Under the pieces are notes generated by a model. It was not told the DNA's origin. It searched no databases and saw only the letters and a list, made by a program, of their open reading frames with translations. The position numbers and the translations under genes are program-made. DNA of 64,000 nucleotides from Himantopus leucocephalus (Eukaryota > Chordata > Aves > Charadriiformes > Recurvirostridae): NCBI GenBank assembly GCA_003993805.1, contig RSEF01000001.1:69177221-69241220 (forward strand), given 5' to 3'. This document shows, one piece after another, positions 34,997-47,384 of this stretch (position 1 is the stretch's first letter; the number at the start of each line of letters is the position of its first letter).

Positions 34997-35635
34997 GAGG
35001 ACCTTGGGGTGTCATCCAGCCCCACCTCTTGCTAATGGCATGGTGAGCTGGGTCAGGTTGTCATGGTCTTGTCCAGTTGAGTTTTGAGCTCAAAGGTGCA
35101 GACTTTGCAGCTTCTCTGAGCACATTTTCCAATAATTGACCACATTTGATGGGGAAAAGTTTTTGCTAACATCCAACCGAAATTTCCCTTGTTGCAACTT
35201 GTGTCTGTTGCCTCTTGCACAATTTTGCCTCTTGTGCTTTTACAGTGTTTCCCTGCCTACTCTGCAACCTACCATTAGGTTGCTGAAGATAGCCATAAGA
35301 TCTCCCCTGAGCGTTTTCCTCTTCTTATGGCTGACCAAGTCCAGTTCCTCAGGCTCTCCTCACACTTGTGTGAGCCAGCCTTCCAGTCCTCCTATGCTGG
35401 CGGCCCTCTGGACTGGTTCCACTTTGACAATTTCTTTCTACTACCAGAGATTCCAAAACTGGACATGGTACTCCACAGGTGGTATCATGACTGCCAAACA
35501 GAAGGGAAGAGGATCAATTTGTTTCAGCTGCTGGCTACAGTCTTGCTGGCTACAGCTTGGTACCTGGTTAGTCATTTTCACCTCAAGGACTCAGGGTTAA
35601 ACCACCACTGCCATATGTATCAGAGCTGACCTTGA
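34997..35635 (-). mobile_element. Older CR1 LINE fragment (3' region)
   Basis: Plus-strand text follows the reverse complement of CR1 from the 3' UTR inward. The series is TTGGGGTGTCATCCAGCCCC, GGTCAGGTTGTCATGG, GCAGCTTCTCTGAGCACATT, TTTTTGCTAACATCCAACC, ATAAGATCTCCCCTGAG, CAGGCTCTCCTCACAC, GCGGCCCTCTGGACTGGTTC, AAAACTGGACATGGTACTCC and GGTGGTATCATGACTGCC. The order and spacing match avian CR1, but divergence is higher than in the other copies, so this insertion is older. The terminal octamers are lost. Plus-strand frames across it (154 and 100 codons) are antisense artefacts. Confidence 0.85.
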
Positions 35636-35727
35636 ACACAGACAGCCAAACCCTGGAGGGAAAAGGTTGCAGAGGGAGGAGGATTACAGAGAAAAATGGT
35701 TCCCAACTGGTCTGGATGATTAAAGCC

Positions 35728-36065
35728 TGTCAGTGCCTTCAGGGCACTGATACTTGTGTACTCATGATGGAGTAGAAATAAACAGACTAAGGCCCTATAT
35801 AAATTTAAAAAGTTGCTGTGAGTAAGCCTGATGGAGATTCGCCATCAGTCCAGACTTACCTGGCCTAACTTTAGCTACCAAAAATTAAGGTATCATTTCT
35901 AGGCATCCCAAATAGGTGGACTGAATCACCCCCAGAAATGCTTATGTCTCTCTGCAGACGTCAGGGGAGAGACTAGACACTAAGCTGAGATTTGGCATCT
36001 AGCTTTTAGGCAGCTAAATTCAGATGAGATGACAATTCAGATGGGATCGTACCATCAGATGGTAC
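35728..36065. repeat. Cluster of three inverted repeats
   Basis: Three near-perfect hairpins occur in about 340 bp just beyond the old CR1. TCAGTGCC/GGCACTGA (35730-35737 and 35743-35750) extends outward by a G-T and a T-A pair. CTGATGG/CCATCAG (35828-35834 and 35842-35848) sits inside an outer GTAAG/CTTAC pair. GTACCATC/GATGGTAC (36049-36056 and 36058-36065) flanks a single A. The direct word CAGATG recurs several times near 36020-36060. The cluster might belong to an old LTR or a palindromic DNA transposon, but no terminal repeats are recognised. Confidence 0.45.
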
Positions 36066-39000
36066 TCTTGCACCCTTAGATTAGAAAACAAATGTTTACA
36101 CTGAATTTCATTTCAATGTAGGAATTTCTTCCTCAGCTCAAGGTCTTATCTTCAAACCGTCTGGGTGCAAATCATGGTTGCTATTTGCTCGTGTTAGGGC
36201 ATGGTAGAGTTTTTCTTGTTCACTGATGTGGTTGGCTGTGCTCCGGGTAGGCTTGTAAAAGTCTCAGAAGTTATTCTTCAGGGGTTTTCCAGCTAAATCT
36301 ATGGAAAACATGGCTTGATAGTGTACTAAAGAAAGCTCAGTCTTGAATGAGATTTTGCAACCATTTAGTACTGATAATAGAGCGTGCTCATGGTGCTGGA
36401 GGCTTTAAACAGATGTTATCCAACATCCACCAAACCCCTTTGGGTGTACGGTTTGAAAACAACTGATGAAAGCAAAGCTCAGTAAAGAGCAAAACTTTCT
36501 AAGTAGAGCTACATGGGGGGGGGGGGAAGGAATTTCATCTTTTGAGGACTTCCAGTATTTTAACATTGCTTTTGTCCTAAGTAATGGTTTATCACAGAAA
36601 TTAGTTTGGCCAAAGAGCTCACTTGTGGCAGGGATCGCACTTCAGCTATCCGAACAACAGCTGTCACAAGGAAGCATGGAAATTCAGGTAAGCACAGGCT
36701 GACCTTAAGAGTAAGATGAAAACCTTTGAGTATCTTTTGACATGCCCAAATGTAAAGGTCTTGGATCCCCCCCACTCCCCAAGACAGTACATATTTGGGA
36801 AGCTTTCAAATCAACTTTTTCATGTGGCAATTCTTTTGTCATACAAAATTCCCTAGCTACTCTAGATATAAAGAGGAAGCTTAATGGCCCATGAATAGAG
36901 ATCCTATACCAAGGCAATCATAAATCTCTAACGCAGCTGAATGTGCTAAACTATCAGTCTTTGTGCTCAGAAATGGAAGCAGCTGAGCCTCTTTTTCTGT
37001 AGCACAAAACACAGCTGGAGCCACCTGGCAAGACCATAAGATGCAAAGGGAGGGTGTGGCAATGACTGGGTTTCATGCTTGAGATGGAACAAGGCTGGAG
37101 AGAGCAGAGCTGGGTAGGAAACAGAGGTTCCATTTTTTTCAGGGAATTCCATGATTCAAAAAATGTTTCTGTTTTGGAGTAAAAGGTCAGTTGTCAACTT
37201 TTTTTGTTTCTTTGTTTAAAGAAAAGATATATTTTTGCAGTCAGCCACAACATCATACTTTGATGCCTTGTTCAGAATTTCTGAAAGTAGGATTGCTGTA
37301 AATATATATTTGTTCAATCTGGTTTGTGCTGCAAAGGTTGCTCAGAGAAGAGAAGAAATACAGGGTTGACTTTTCAGAGGACCTAGGCAAATCCAGGTGC
37401 CATTGAGTGTAGCTAAAGTTGTGGGTATTGAACACTTTTGAAAAATCGGGGCTGTGATAGTCATACATCATGCACATGAACTGGAAATTCAAAATAATCT
37501 TTAGCTTGAAGTGATACATCAGCCAGACTATGGAGAAAGAAAAGGGCTCTCTTTCCACAGATGTGTCTTCAAATCTTTGCCTGTATAGGTCTTCGATATT
37601 ACTTCGAACTTCAAAATATCCGGTTTGCTTTGCAGTTTTCTCCATTGTAGCTCAGCTGTTGACTTTATTACTTTAAAATTCCTTCTCTGTTTTCATGAAG
37701 TGCTGAGAACATAATCTAATTAGCAGAACAGGAATTGCTCTTGAAGTGCTATTACATGAGATTCTGACCGTGACCACCTGCAGTCAACCTTGTGAAGGAG
37801 AGAGAGACTGTACTTTATTCCATTAACACTTGTTATGAAACTTGGGAGGGAGGGGAATGGGGATGACAGATGGTTAACATCTTTGGAGAGAGAGTTAATG
37901 GGGATGAGTGTTTTCCTTAAACTTTGTGAGGAAGGAGGGACACTGTTACAAACTCACTCTGAGGCTGTAGGCTACTCGCAGTCTTCACCAGTGACTTGCT
38001 ATGGGGGACAACCTCTCCTAATTCTGGGTGCAGAAGGACATTTCTGTTGTGCAAACACCGTGAGTGGTCGGCACTGGCCCTGACTCCTCTGGTTTCCGGA
38101 AGAGCACAGCTTTTTCCTTCTGGAGGCCCCGGGATCGGCATTACAGTGGCCAGCACAGAGAGGTTTAAGGCTTACTACGCCCAAGCCTTGTTGCTTTCTA
38201 GCTCTCCTGAAATCATGCTTAACAGCAGTAAAGATGAAAGTAAATGTAAATGAGAATTTGTTTACATAGCACAAATGTCGGCAACACAATTACAATGAAT
38301 TTAGAGACAGAACTAAGACGAAAATTGTTCTTTTATCCACCCATACTTAATTGAACTCAAAGAGGCTTTTCTCTGTGCAGTGAAAAACATTTAACCAAAT
38401 TTGTTGCTTGGGATCCTTTCTGGGTATAACGTTTATACCTAATTTATTCTCTGTGGTTCCATTTAGAATGTAATTTAATCAAAATGTTGATTTCAATCTT
38501 TTCCCAAGGGTTTGCCTTCCATCTGCCACCTCATTCTCAGAAATAGTTTCACCTAGCCATGCCCAGAAAACAAAAGTATCTTCTGCCTTAGATGATAAAG
38601 AGGTTCTGTTAGCAGACCTCCTTAACTATAAAGAAACCCCCAAGTTACTGTAATCAAAATACTCTTGTTGGCCTGGTAGAGGCACATTCATAATTCAAGG
38701 AGAAAATCTTCTTTCACATGCTGAACATTACTTTTGTATCAATGTTAAAGTTTACATTTGCCTTTAACTCTGAAATCCTATTTCATATAAGAACATAATG
38801 AAGTTGTGTGTACACACAGCACATTTAGTGCTTGTTTTTGATTGGCATTGCTGCCAGCGTTAAACATGTTGGTGTGATAATGTGTTAGTGACTGGTCCTT
38901 AGGATAGCTATAATGTAATTTAATAAATATTCAGAATTTGAAGTGAAACATTCTAGCAGACATGGTGTCTCCCGGAAGACATCAGAAAACGCTGGATAGG

Positions 39001-40550
39001 GAGGGTGATTTAGTTGTTTTGAGTTTTTGGGGGGGATGGTTTTTTGTTTTGGTTTGGTTTTTTATTCTTTGTTTTCTTCTTTTTCTGATAACACAATTTA
39101 CATGAAAAGAAACGCATTGCTAGTTTAGGGTTAATCTGTTCCTGACACTTACTTCTTATTTGCCTTGGAAGCTCAGTCATAATCTTTTATTTGCAGATTT
39201 AATTTGCTCCATAGCAACTGTTTGTGATTTATTAATAATAATACTAGTAGTAATTGAAAAAGAGTGATGGACAAAGTATACTATGTACGAGACATGTTGA
39301 TAAAATTGTTTCCAAATAAAATGTCTTTCAAATATTTTTGAGAAAGCAACAGGTGAACTTAAGGCAATGATTGTATAGCAAGATGGGACCTTTTCTAGAC
39401 TCTTCCTACACAACAGAATGTGTTTAGCTTTTTGTACAAAATTTATTTTATGCAGTGCCTGATCCAAAGCTCATTGAAAATGCTGATTTTGGTAGTCTTG
39501 GGATCAAGCCCTTGTTTAAGTAATTTCTGAACCCACTGTCAAGCAATCATTCAGATTTTACAGTCTTTCAGAAAGGAATAATTCAATCATAAATAAACAA
39601 ACTAATTAGATTTAAATCTGCTGTTGTGATGAAGAACAGGAAATTGAAGATTAAGGATTGTGTTTAACTGTGGAATTTATTCAATAGTCCTATAAACTCA
39701 CTGAGGAACAGATTTCTTGTCTTCATTGAATAAACAAGCTTTGATAATTCAAAGAATTTATTTCTAGAGTTGACAAATCCGAAGTTTCATACATTTGCTT
39801 TAGAGATGAGGAAGGCAGAGCTAATCCTGATTGGATTTTTACACGTAAATCCCGGGGATTATAGAAGCCCTTCCAGACTGGTGCTTTACATAACTTTCCT
39901 GAGTAAAGCCTGCAGAAGTGGGGCAGGAGGCCTAGAAAACACCTCTACATTCATCTTGAAATGTTTTTCTACTTACAACTCACTTCTGGGTTGGAGGTGG
40001 GGAACGGAAGTCTTCTGGGGCCCATGGAGAGAAAAACATGAGATTCTTGAGAACACAGACATGCCAGAGAGGCTATGATAAATCTGCCTCTGCACTTGCA
40101 GGTCTTGCCTGCTCAAGAAGGCTGCTCTTCTTTGTGTAGTCCCCTTCTCCCTCGAGGTCCTTGTCGGCAGTTGTTCTTAGCAGTAATACTGCAAAGCACA
40201 TGAGACTACTAGTAATGTACCAGCATGTGCTTGTGACCCAAAAAACATGCATTGCGTCAGATTGTGGAGTGGCCACCATGGCTCCTGGCAGGGCTCTGCT
40301 AGCATTGAGTTCCCTAACACTTGTATGATGGAAGAGATTTTAAAAAAAAGAAAAAAAAAAAATGAGGTGGATTTGTAATATTTCTTGTAGCAATAAATAC
40401 CCACACAAGTGACTCTGGGCAATAAGATCCTACAGTAAGCATTTACTCTGTATAGAAAGCCCTCTTCCCATAGCCCCTGTCCCGAGAAAACCCACCGATC
40501 CTTCATGCCACAACAAGGTCAAAGGCTCAGCTGATATAAAGTGAATCCAA
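36066..40550. other. Non-coding DNA; weak exon-like site
   Basis: Contains a G12 run at 36515-36526 and a G/T-rich tract near 39020-39070. A possible small exon (36599-36687, plus strand) ends in a good donor CAG|GTAAGC but its acceptor is mediocre. A 130-codon minus-strand frame at 37253-37645 begins at ATG in a fair context and resembles no family I know. No gene is called. Confidence 0.5.
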
Positions 40551-40706
40551 CCAGGGAAACGGTTGAATCACCATCCCTGGAGGTATTTAAAAGTTGGGTA
40601 GATGTGGTGCTTAGGGACGTGGTTTAGTGGTGGTTTTGGCAGTGTTAGGTTAACGGTTGGACTCGATGATCTTAAAGGTTCCTTCCAACCTAAACAATTC
40701 TATGAT
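40551..40706 (+). mobile_element. CR1 LINE fragment (3' end, 5'-truncated)
   Basis: Plus-strand CR1 3' terminus. It shows the ordered blocks ACCATCCCTGGAGGTATTTA, GTAGATGTGGTGCTTAGGGA, GTGGTTTAGTGGTGGTTTTG, GGTTGGACTCGATGATCTTA and GGTTCCTTCCAACCTAA, ending with the octamer ATTCTATG and GAT at 40697-40706. Only about 155 bp are present, all 3' UTR. Low divergence in the last 60 bp and the intact octamer suggest a younger copy than the one at 34997. A target-site duplication was not identified. Confidence 0.94.
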
Positions 40707-43499
40707 ACACACCATGTGGCTCCTTTTCCAGACTGCTGCTTTAACACGTGGGAGAGCGAACCTGTCCAGAGATGAGGTTGCCAGCCTTGAACTTGGGAAA
40801 TTGGATTCAGTTTTCTATTTTGCAGTTGATTACTTATAAGACCTGATGGAAATAATTTAGTGTCCGATTCTTCAAGGTATAAAGCCTATTTGTTTTCCAT
40901 GGAAATTGGTTAAGGTTAGATGCTAAGTACCTTGACATTCTCTGAGGGGCATTTGAGTTTGTACCTGAAAAATGGAGATGGGATGATTCATATACTTGAT
41001 AAATGTACTAACAATTGTGAAGTTGTCATACCTAAGAGGTATAGAAGTCATAAATTTACCGCAAATGGGACTACATGGTTCCTGATGCTAATTTGACCTT
41101 TCCATCTTGTTTGAAAGGACATGTTTGGCTGTAAAGATGAACTTCTTGTAATATTGAGATCAGTGGTGAATTTTGTTATTGACTTCTGTGGATCCACTTA
41201 CTCTTGAAGGGATTTTATTCTTATTTATATTTCTTTTCCCATAATAATTGAAATATTACTTACATCACTAGGTCTGTAAGTTAGCCATACAAAAGAAACA
41301 GTCAGCATCAGTCAAGGCAATGATGAGTTTGTCTAGATGGAAAAATACTGTATCATGCAGACAGCACACAAGCACCCAATGGCTACATTTTTCTCTAGAG
41401 CTTGAGAGATTTATATTCAATCATCCTCTCAGAACTAGAAGCAGTCTAGCCAGGATAAAGTCACGCTCTTAATACACTTCTCAGAAGGGCTTTAGTTGCT
41501 TTAGCTCTTCGAGCGAGTTCATTCAGGGTCTCTCTGTGGCCTGATATTGTGCTGTGAAGATGTATCCTGAGACACTGGACAGAATTCAGTGCTGAAAATA
41601 AGGATTGCATGTGGCCAGAAGCTGATCACTTTCTGTTTAGGGCTCTACTAACTGTAAAATGGAGGGCTTCTGCCTCTGAAACCTCTCAGAAGTTGTAGGC
41701 TGTTTTATTCCTTTCATTTGACCTCTGCTGTTTGCTGCCTTCCCCTTCTGTGGTTGCCCTCTTCTACCTGTCAGACGTTAATTTTCTGCATCTTCTCATT
41801 TCAGGAACGAACTAGAATTGCTTCCTCTTCATTTCATTATGCACAAGTACCACAGGGAACACCATTAGTAGGAGAATTTACAGCCCTGCACAAAACACTT
41901 CTTATTCTTTACTTGCTGCTGGAGAATCAGTAGAGGAAAAGTAGTATAAGATTATTTTTTTTTTCCCACAGTTTTCTTTTTTTTTTTTTTTTTTTACTAC
42001 TGAATATCAGTAAAACTAAATTGGTTGATTCATATCTTTTCCATGCAAGATGCGTTGACTTAAATTAATGCACTTGTCAGAATAGAATTAAATGCTCTGG
42101 TCATGATGAATCAAGAGAATCCTCAACCTCGCCTTCCATGAATTTTAAGAAAGGAATATTTATTTTCCTTGCGTACTTTCAGTCTAGAAAAGAACTGAAA
42201 TTGTTGCGTGGTACCACTTGCATTGTGCTGGATCAATCACAGGAAATAAATAGTGGTGTAAACCTGCCTGTTTTTGGACCTTTGGTACTTTATCTCACCT
42301 TACAGAAGCGAGCAGCTTTTGGGCAAGCAACAGATTGCTACAGACTGGTCAGTGTAGGATCTGGGCAACCAAAAGCCAGTGCAATGCATGGGTGGCAAAT
42401 AAACCAACTCTCAGCATTCATTTTCCATAATCATTTTCAGCATCAAGCAAACAAGAACTGTTAATAACAGATGAGCAGTTGTTGTAATGAAGGAATCCTG
42501 ATTTAACCATTTTACTCATATTAACCATTGCTCTTAGTGTTCAGAGTTGGTCAGACTGACTTAAAAGGGCTGCTGTCGGAGAGGGACACTTAGTTACACC
42601 TTTGCCTGCACAGGCTGTGAGGAGAGAGGAAATTAAGGCGACCAGCAGAACAAGTGATAAAAAAACTTTACAAAAAGGAAAAATGCATGTGTACAGGGTT
42701 TCCCAGACTGCCTTAACATTGTACATATTCAAGATGCAGAATTATTCTCTGAATAATTTATGCAAACATATTCCAGTGCTGCAACTATTTCACTGGGTAT
42801 TTGCTATTTTGGGGCTTGTGGCTGGTCACCTATTTCCGTATGATGGTTAGCAGTCTCTGCACGTGTGATTCTTATGTGTGGCTCTTTTGGGTGAATATAT
42901 TTGACTATTTGCCAAGATTTCACTATGTGCAAATAAATTTTGCTTTCAGCAGTGTGCATACAAAAAACAAACAAGAAATATGGGGTTGCAAATATTGTCA
43001 GGAGGAACATCAGTACCAATAAAATGCACCTCTACAGCATTTTTTTGTCTCATGGTGCTCTGGTTGTAATAAGGGCATTTCCAAGAGGATAGGAAGCTAC
43101 CCCTCAAAGCTACTCCCCAAGTCAACTTTGGCGAGTGCCTGGAGGGGTGTCTGAAGCCCTCCTGACAGCTCGGAAGGCAGCGAGCAGCCCAGCAGCACTG
43201 GGTCTCCAGCCCTCACTAGCCCAGGAAGCAAAAAGCCATGCTGTGAAGCCCAAACTCTGGTTCCGTGCACCGCAGCATGGAACCCAATCTGACCGCAGGG
43301 ATGAAAATAGTCAGGGATGGTATTTTATTACAATTCACAAAAACATGAAAAACACAATGATTTTCCTACTTCCTTCCTCTCTATGTATTATTCCATCCTT
43401 GCTCTTGGTTAGATTTATCCATTTGGGGGAAAAAAAAACCAAAAAATGAAAGAAAAACCATCATATGGGCATGGCTTCTTATTTCTCTGCTCTATCATA
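40707..43499. other. Non-coding DNA, long T tract
   Basis: Two T tracts at about 41953-41964 and 41978-41995 flank CCCACAG, making an acceptor-like word with no exon behind it that I can defend. Short open frames only. Confidence 0.55.
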
Positions 43500-43870
43500 T
43501 GCATTCGCCGACCCAGCAGCTTGGAGACTTCTCTGATGCAATTATTTGCCATCCAGTGCCGGGCAATAAAGCTCCCTGTTATGGGGAGGTCCCATCCACG
43601 TGGCACCTCCCGGCCCCCAGGAAGCGGCATGAGGGGCTGTAGATGAAAGGGACGTTATTAATCCCAGTGAATTTTCAGTTTTCTCCGAAGGCGAATTTAG
43701 CTGTGCTCTCTCCTGCTGTGAGAAATGATAATGAGGCAATCGATCGTAAACAGGTGCAGTGAGGAGCTGCTCGGCGTACAGTGAGCCTTCGCACTCCATT
43801 GCCATGCTCGGCGTCTGACTCTTAATATCATTCCAGAAAGAGTGACAGAATAATAATTCCCATCTCATGT
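43500..43870. promoter_or_regulatory. Candidate conserved non-coding element
   Basis: Unique sequence with even base composition, few homopolymers and a scatter of CpG. Dense factor words include TGATAATGAG, ATCGATCG, a FOX core GTAAACA overlapping the E-box CAGGTG (43746-43756), AATAATAATTCCC and TTAATATCATT. Sequence of this texture is typical of deeply conserved vertebrate enhancers. Open frames on both strands (up to 108 codons, minus) show no known domain. Conservation cannot be tested here. Confidence 0.35.
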
Positions 43871-44229
43871 TAAGGTAGAAACCTGTTAAATTCAGAACCT
43901 TCTGGAATTAATGCTGTTCTTTTCATAGTTTCATTGCATTTGCCAAGCTTCATTTCAGGAATTCCTCGAGCAAGGAAATGCATATTATTAGTTGGAATTA
44001 CTTGTGTAATGAATTATTTACTCATTATCTGAAGTTTTAGACTATTTTATAAATCTTTAAGTACTTAGAGGTTTTGTGGAAATTTTTTTTTTTTTTTTTA
44101 CTATTCCACAGTTCTAATGAATTTTTAAAATACCCCTGGGTTGTGTCTACCTTTAGTCCAACTTGGTGTTGTGGTCTCAGTCACCTTGTTGTGTGGGAAG
44201 GCTGGAGCAGAAAACACACGCATGTATTA
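43871..44229. other. AT-rich non-coding DNA
   Basis: Contains a T17 run near 44083-44099. No gene seen. Confidence 0.55.
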
Positions 44230-44249
44230 ACACATACATGCACGTGCAT
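44230..44249. promoter_or_regulatory. Alternating purine-pyrimidine tract with CACGTG palindrome
   Basis: Twenty consecutive bases alternate purine and pyrimidine, a pattern favouring Z-DNA. The right end is a perfect 12-bp palindrome ATGCACGTGCAT (44238-44249) around the canonical E-box CACGTG. This could be a bHLH-ZIP (MYC/USF-type) site or a drifted CA-repeat. The surrounding ACAC-rich sequence supports the second reading. Confidence 0.4.
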
Positions 44250-46489
44250 TTGTACACAACTCTTTATAACTGTAGTTTATTTAACCCATAGACAAAAAAG
44301 CTAATACTTGATGGGTAGTTGCTGAGTTTCAGTAGGACAGCACTTCCCCACAGAAGGGGAGTGGGGACCTGCTGTGGATAAGTGTTGGCTGGGCATGATG
44401 CTTTTACTGCCTGGGCACAGTGCAGGGGCACCGCCTCTTGCTCTGCTCTTCCTGCATTCCCAATCTTGCAGAGGGTTTTTGTTTTTTTTTTATTCCTCCT
44501 TTTTCCCTCCTTTGCAGTTTCACCATATAGGAGATGGTTTGTTATCTATTCAATATAAGTTCTTAGTTCCCTTTCTTATGGCTTCTTTGTTATGCCCTAA
44601 AGCAAGCCCTGCCCAGCTCTCAGGGTTGCATTCTTTTACAGACCATCCTTGACCATTTTTATTTGTGCTTTTTACCTCTGGAGTTGTCCTGTGCCTCTAC
44701 TTTCAAGGCCTCTGCAGTCATCCTATGGGTGTATTCTCAGGGCCCCCTGTGACAACCTGCTCAAAAGCCACTAAAAAGAAGAAAAAGACACAAAGCCTCA
44801 TATATTCATTTGTGTCTCAATCCAGGAAACTTCTACTCAGCTTTAAATATATGCTGAAGTATCTTTTTCAGTATTTGATTATTTTTTTTAAGTTGTCACT
44901 GGAATGACATCTTTTCCTCTTCCTCTTTGAAAGAATTTTATCTGATCTTTTCTATGTTCTTTGTGCCTAGAAGCTTCCACAGGAACCTCTTGTGCTGAGA
45001 AACATATGTAGACATGACTCAAAGCCCATCTGCTTCTCTGTCACCTGAAAGACTTTGCACAGAAAGCTAATGCATAATTTATAGTAGAGATTTTTGTCAC
45101 GTTTGGAAGTTGTAGATTTTTTTTTTTTACCTCAGCTCTGCAAAGGAGAAGATGCTTTTCCTGGACCAAAGAGCCTAAAATCTAGTCTTAGTACTGCAGA
45201 TAGCCACTCACTTACTTAACTTGGGCAACATCTGCTCTGTATCTGGTGGGCTGGTCATGCAGTGCCATGTTACTCCGTAGCTCCAGCAATGCACGCTTGA
45301 CTTCTTGCCTGCCTAAATCCAGCCCAAGCCTGTAGGTCTCACCTGCCTTTATGGGATGCAGTGAGGAGACCCCTCGGCAGTCTGGTCTGCCTGATACAAG
45401 TAACCAGTAACATGAATGGGAATATTGATTGCCTTCATGCCTATTTTCAGGTCTTCTGTAAACAGTAGTTTAAATGCAGCCCATTGCTGTAGCATTTCAA
45501 AACAGGCTCCTCATAGGAAGCATAGTCATGTAAGGAGGCAAGTCCCTGGGGTGAAGGTGCATCCTCTGCGCAGTAGACAGCGGCACTCCCATTGCAGTGG
45601 CATCATGTAAGATACACAGAACAAACACCATGGACACAGTGTATCTGTGAAACACAAAATTTTGATTCCAGGTTGAAGGGTACAGTGGTTATTTAGTCTT
45701 GATAAGCCCACAGTCTGAAGGGGGGGGTCTCCAAACTCGTCTCTCCTGCTGTCTCACTCATGGCAACAGTGGGAATAGATTCTAGTGCTGGTGATACGGC
45801 CTTTAAGACTTTAATCTATGTCCATTACCAAAGAATGTAAGTATCTTCAAAAACAGATATTCAGATTTTAAGTTCTCCGAACAAGTGAAATTGCCTTCCT
45901 TTTTCAGTACCACCTCAGGGATGTGATCTGTGACTCCTCAGTTTCAAAAGAGAAAAGTTCAATAAATATGAAAATAGTTTTTTGTCCTTTATTTAGGATT
46001 TGTTGCAAAGCAGCTGCTCGTAGTTACCAGACCAACAGTGGGTAAATCCGTGGTACAGCCTGGGTATATGGTTTTGAGTTATGCTTTCATTATAAACCTG
46101 AACTACATGAAGTGAAACCCTCACCTGTTACGTGTGCCATGTGCTGAATAATAAATTGACCTAACATCATGTTTCTAAATCTGAAGCTGTTCTTTTGAGG
46201 AACAACTCCTTACAGCAGTGTGGGAATGGGAGTGAGGCTACCAGTGTGTGCGTGCTACCTGGCTTCTTGTAAAATCTTCTCTCTGGTAACTTGTTGTCCT
46301 CTATCCATTTTTCAGCCAATGGCTACAGTATCTTTGCCTTTTCGCAGGAGTATGTCTGCTTTAATCCTACCTTACTATGTACCACATGGAATATTTTTGT
46401 AAAATATGACTAAGCATAGATTTACAATATGTACAATTACACATCTGACAGTTATTCTGCGATCAGCCTAAATATGAAAAAGTAGACAT
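44250..46489. other. Non-coding DNA, no gene seen
   Basis: Short open frames and A/T runs only. The end of the stretch (46080-46190) is homogeneous unique sequence similar in texture to the neighbouring candidate conserved element. Confidence 0.5.
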
Positions 46490-46990
46490 TTCCCCATTAG
46501 GTCCTTTTTCTCCCTGCTTCACCTCTGGGCCTTTCTTGTAAACTACAGCATACTAATTTGAGCTTCACCAGACCATAAAATGTTGTTCTAAATCACTTTA
46601 TCCCCTCCCAGGTGGTCTTCAGCAAGTCTTAATATCATTGTCAAAGTGCTTGGCTGTCACGTGTGCCATCCAATGGGCTAATAACCGCTGAGAATATCGC
46701 ACCTTATTATATTACTTTACCTACAGTTGTCATGCCAGTACCAAAATAACGTTCCTAAGCTCTTGCATGAGTATCAATAGGCTATGCTCCCTGTCTTTAA
46801 TTCATCATTTCCGTATTGCTCCATTGCTTCTCTTGCTTACTGTTGTGTCAGGAAGACTATTTCTGTTTCGACTGTAGTACACACTGCATTTTACTGATAT
46901 TTTCATGAAACGCTTAACTGGCAGGTTTGACGGGGTGCTTTTCAAAGAGATTTCTTACTGATGTACTGGTGCTTACTTTATTAACTAGTT
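46490..46990. promoter_or_regulatory. Candidate conserved non-coding element
   Basis: Homogeneous unique sequence with CTAATTTGAGC, CAATGGGCTAATAACC (CCAAT plus homeodomain words), TTAATTCATC and CACGTG near 46658. There are few homopolymers and no open frame of interest. The call rests on texture only. Confidence 0.28.
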
Positions 46991-47364
46991 TATTTCTACA
47001 TAATATAGAGCAATCTCTGATGGAGCCATAGCAGGGAGCACGAAGGGGGCATGAAACAGCTCTTTACCCAGCAGCAGACGCTGCTCACAGTCCCCCAAGC
47101 CCCAGACGGGGACTATCATCAAGATGGGGACAGATCATTGCTGATGGAAGCAGAGTGCTGTGAAGGCTCTGCCCTCATTATTAACTGCTCTGTTAGCTCC
47201 CATTCATTATTTTTCATCTGTGTTCTGTGTACATATATTTTTGTGGTGAAGACGATATAGGATTTTTTTTTTCCCCCTGAGAAATGAGCTCTAAAAACTT
47301 AGGTTTGCCAAATACACATGAAAGGGACTGAAACAAGTTTCCACTCATGCTGCTGGCAGCAGTT

Positions 47365-47384
47365 CACTGATCCTGGGATCAGTG
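47365..47384. repeat. Perfect 9-bp inverted repeat, 2-nt spacer
   Basis: Arms CACTGATCC (47365-47373) and GGATCAGTG (47376-47384) are exact reverse complements around TG. The 20-bp near-palindrome lies in a GC-balanced stretch, so it is less expected by chance than the AT-rich ones. Possible dimeric factor site. Confidence 0.5.

Noticed and set aside
35136..35629. Plus-strand frames of 154 and 100 codons
   Set aside because: They are antisense readings of an old CR1 3' region.
37253..37645. 130-codon minus-strand frame starting at ATG as a gene
   Set aside because: Start context is fair and the first 30 residues look coding-like, but the rest is AT-driven (Phe, Tyr, Ile, Ser). There is no strong donor and no known homolog.
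41950..41997. T tracts with CCCACAG as a splice acceptor or retroposon tail
   Set aside because: No open frame or conserved sequence follows, and no LINE body adjoins the tract.
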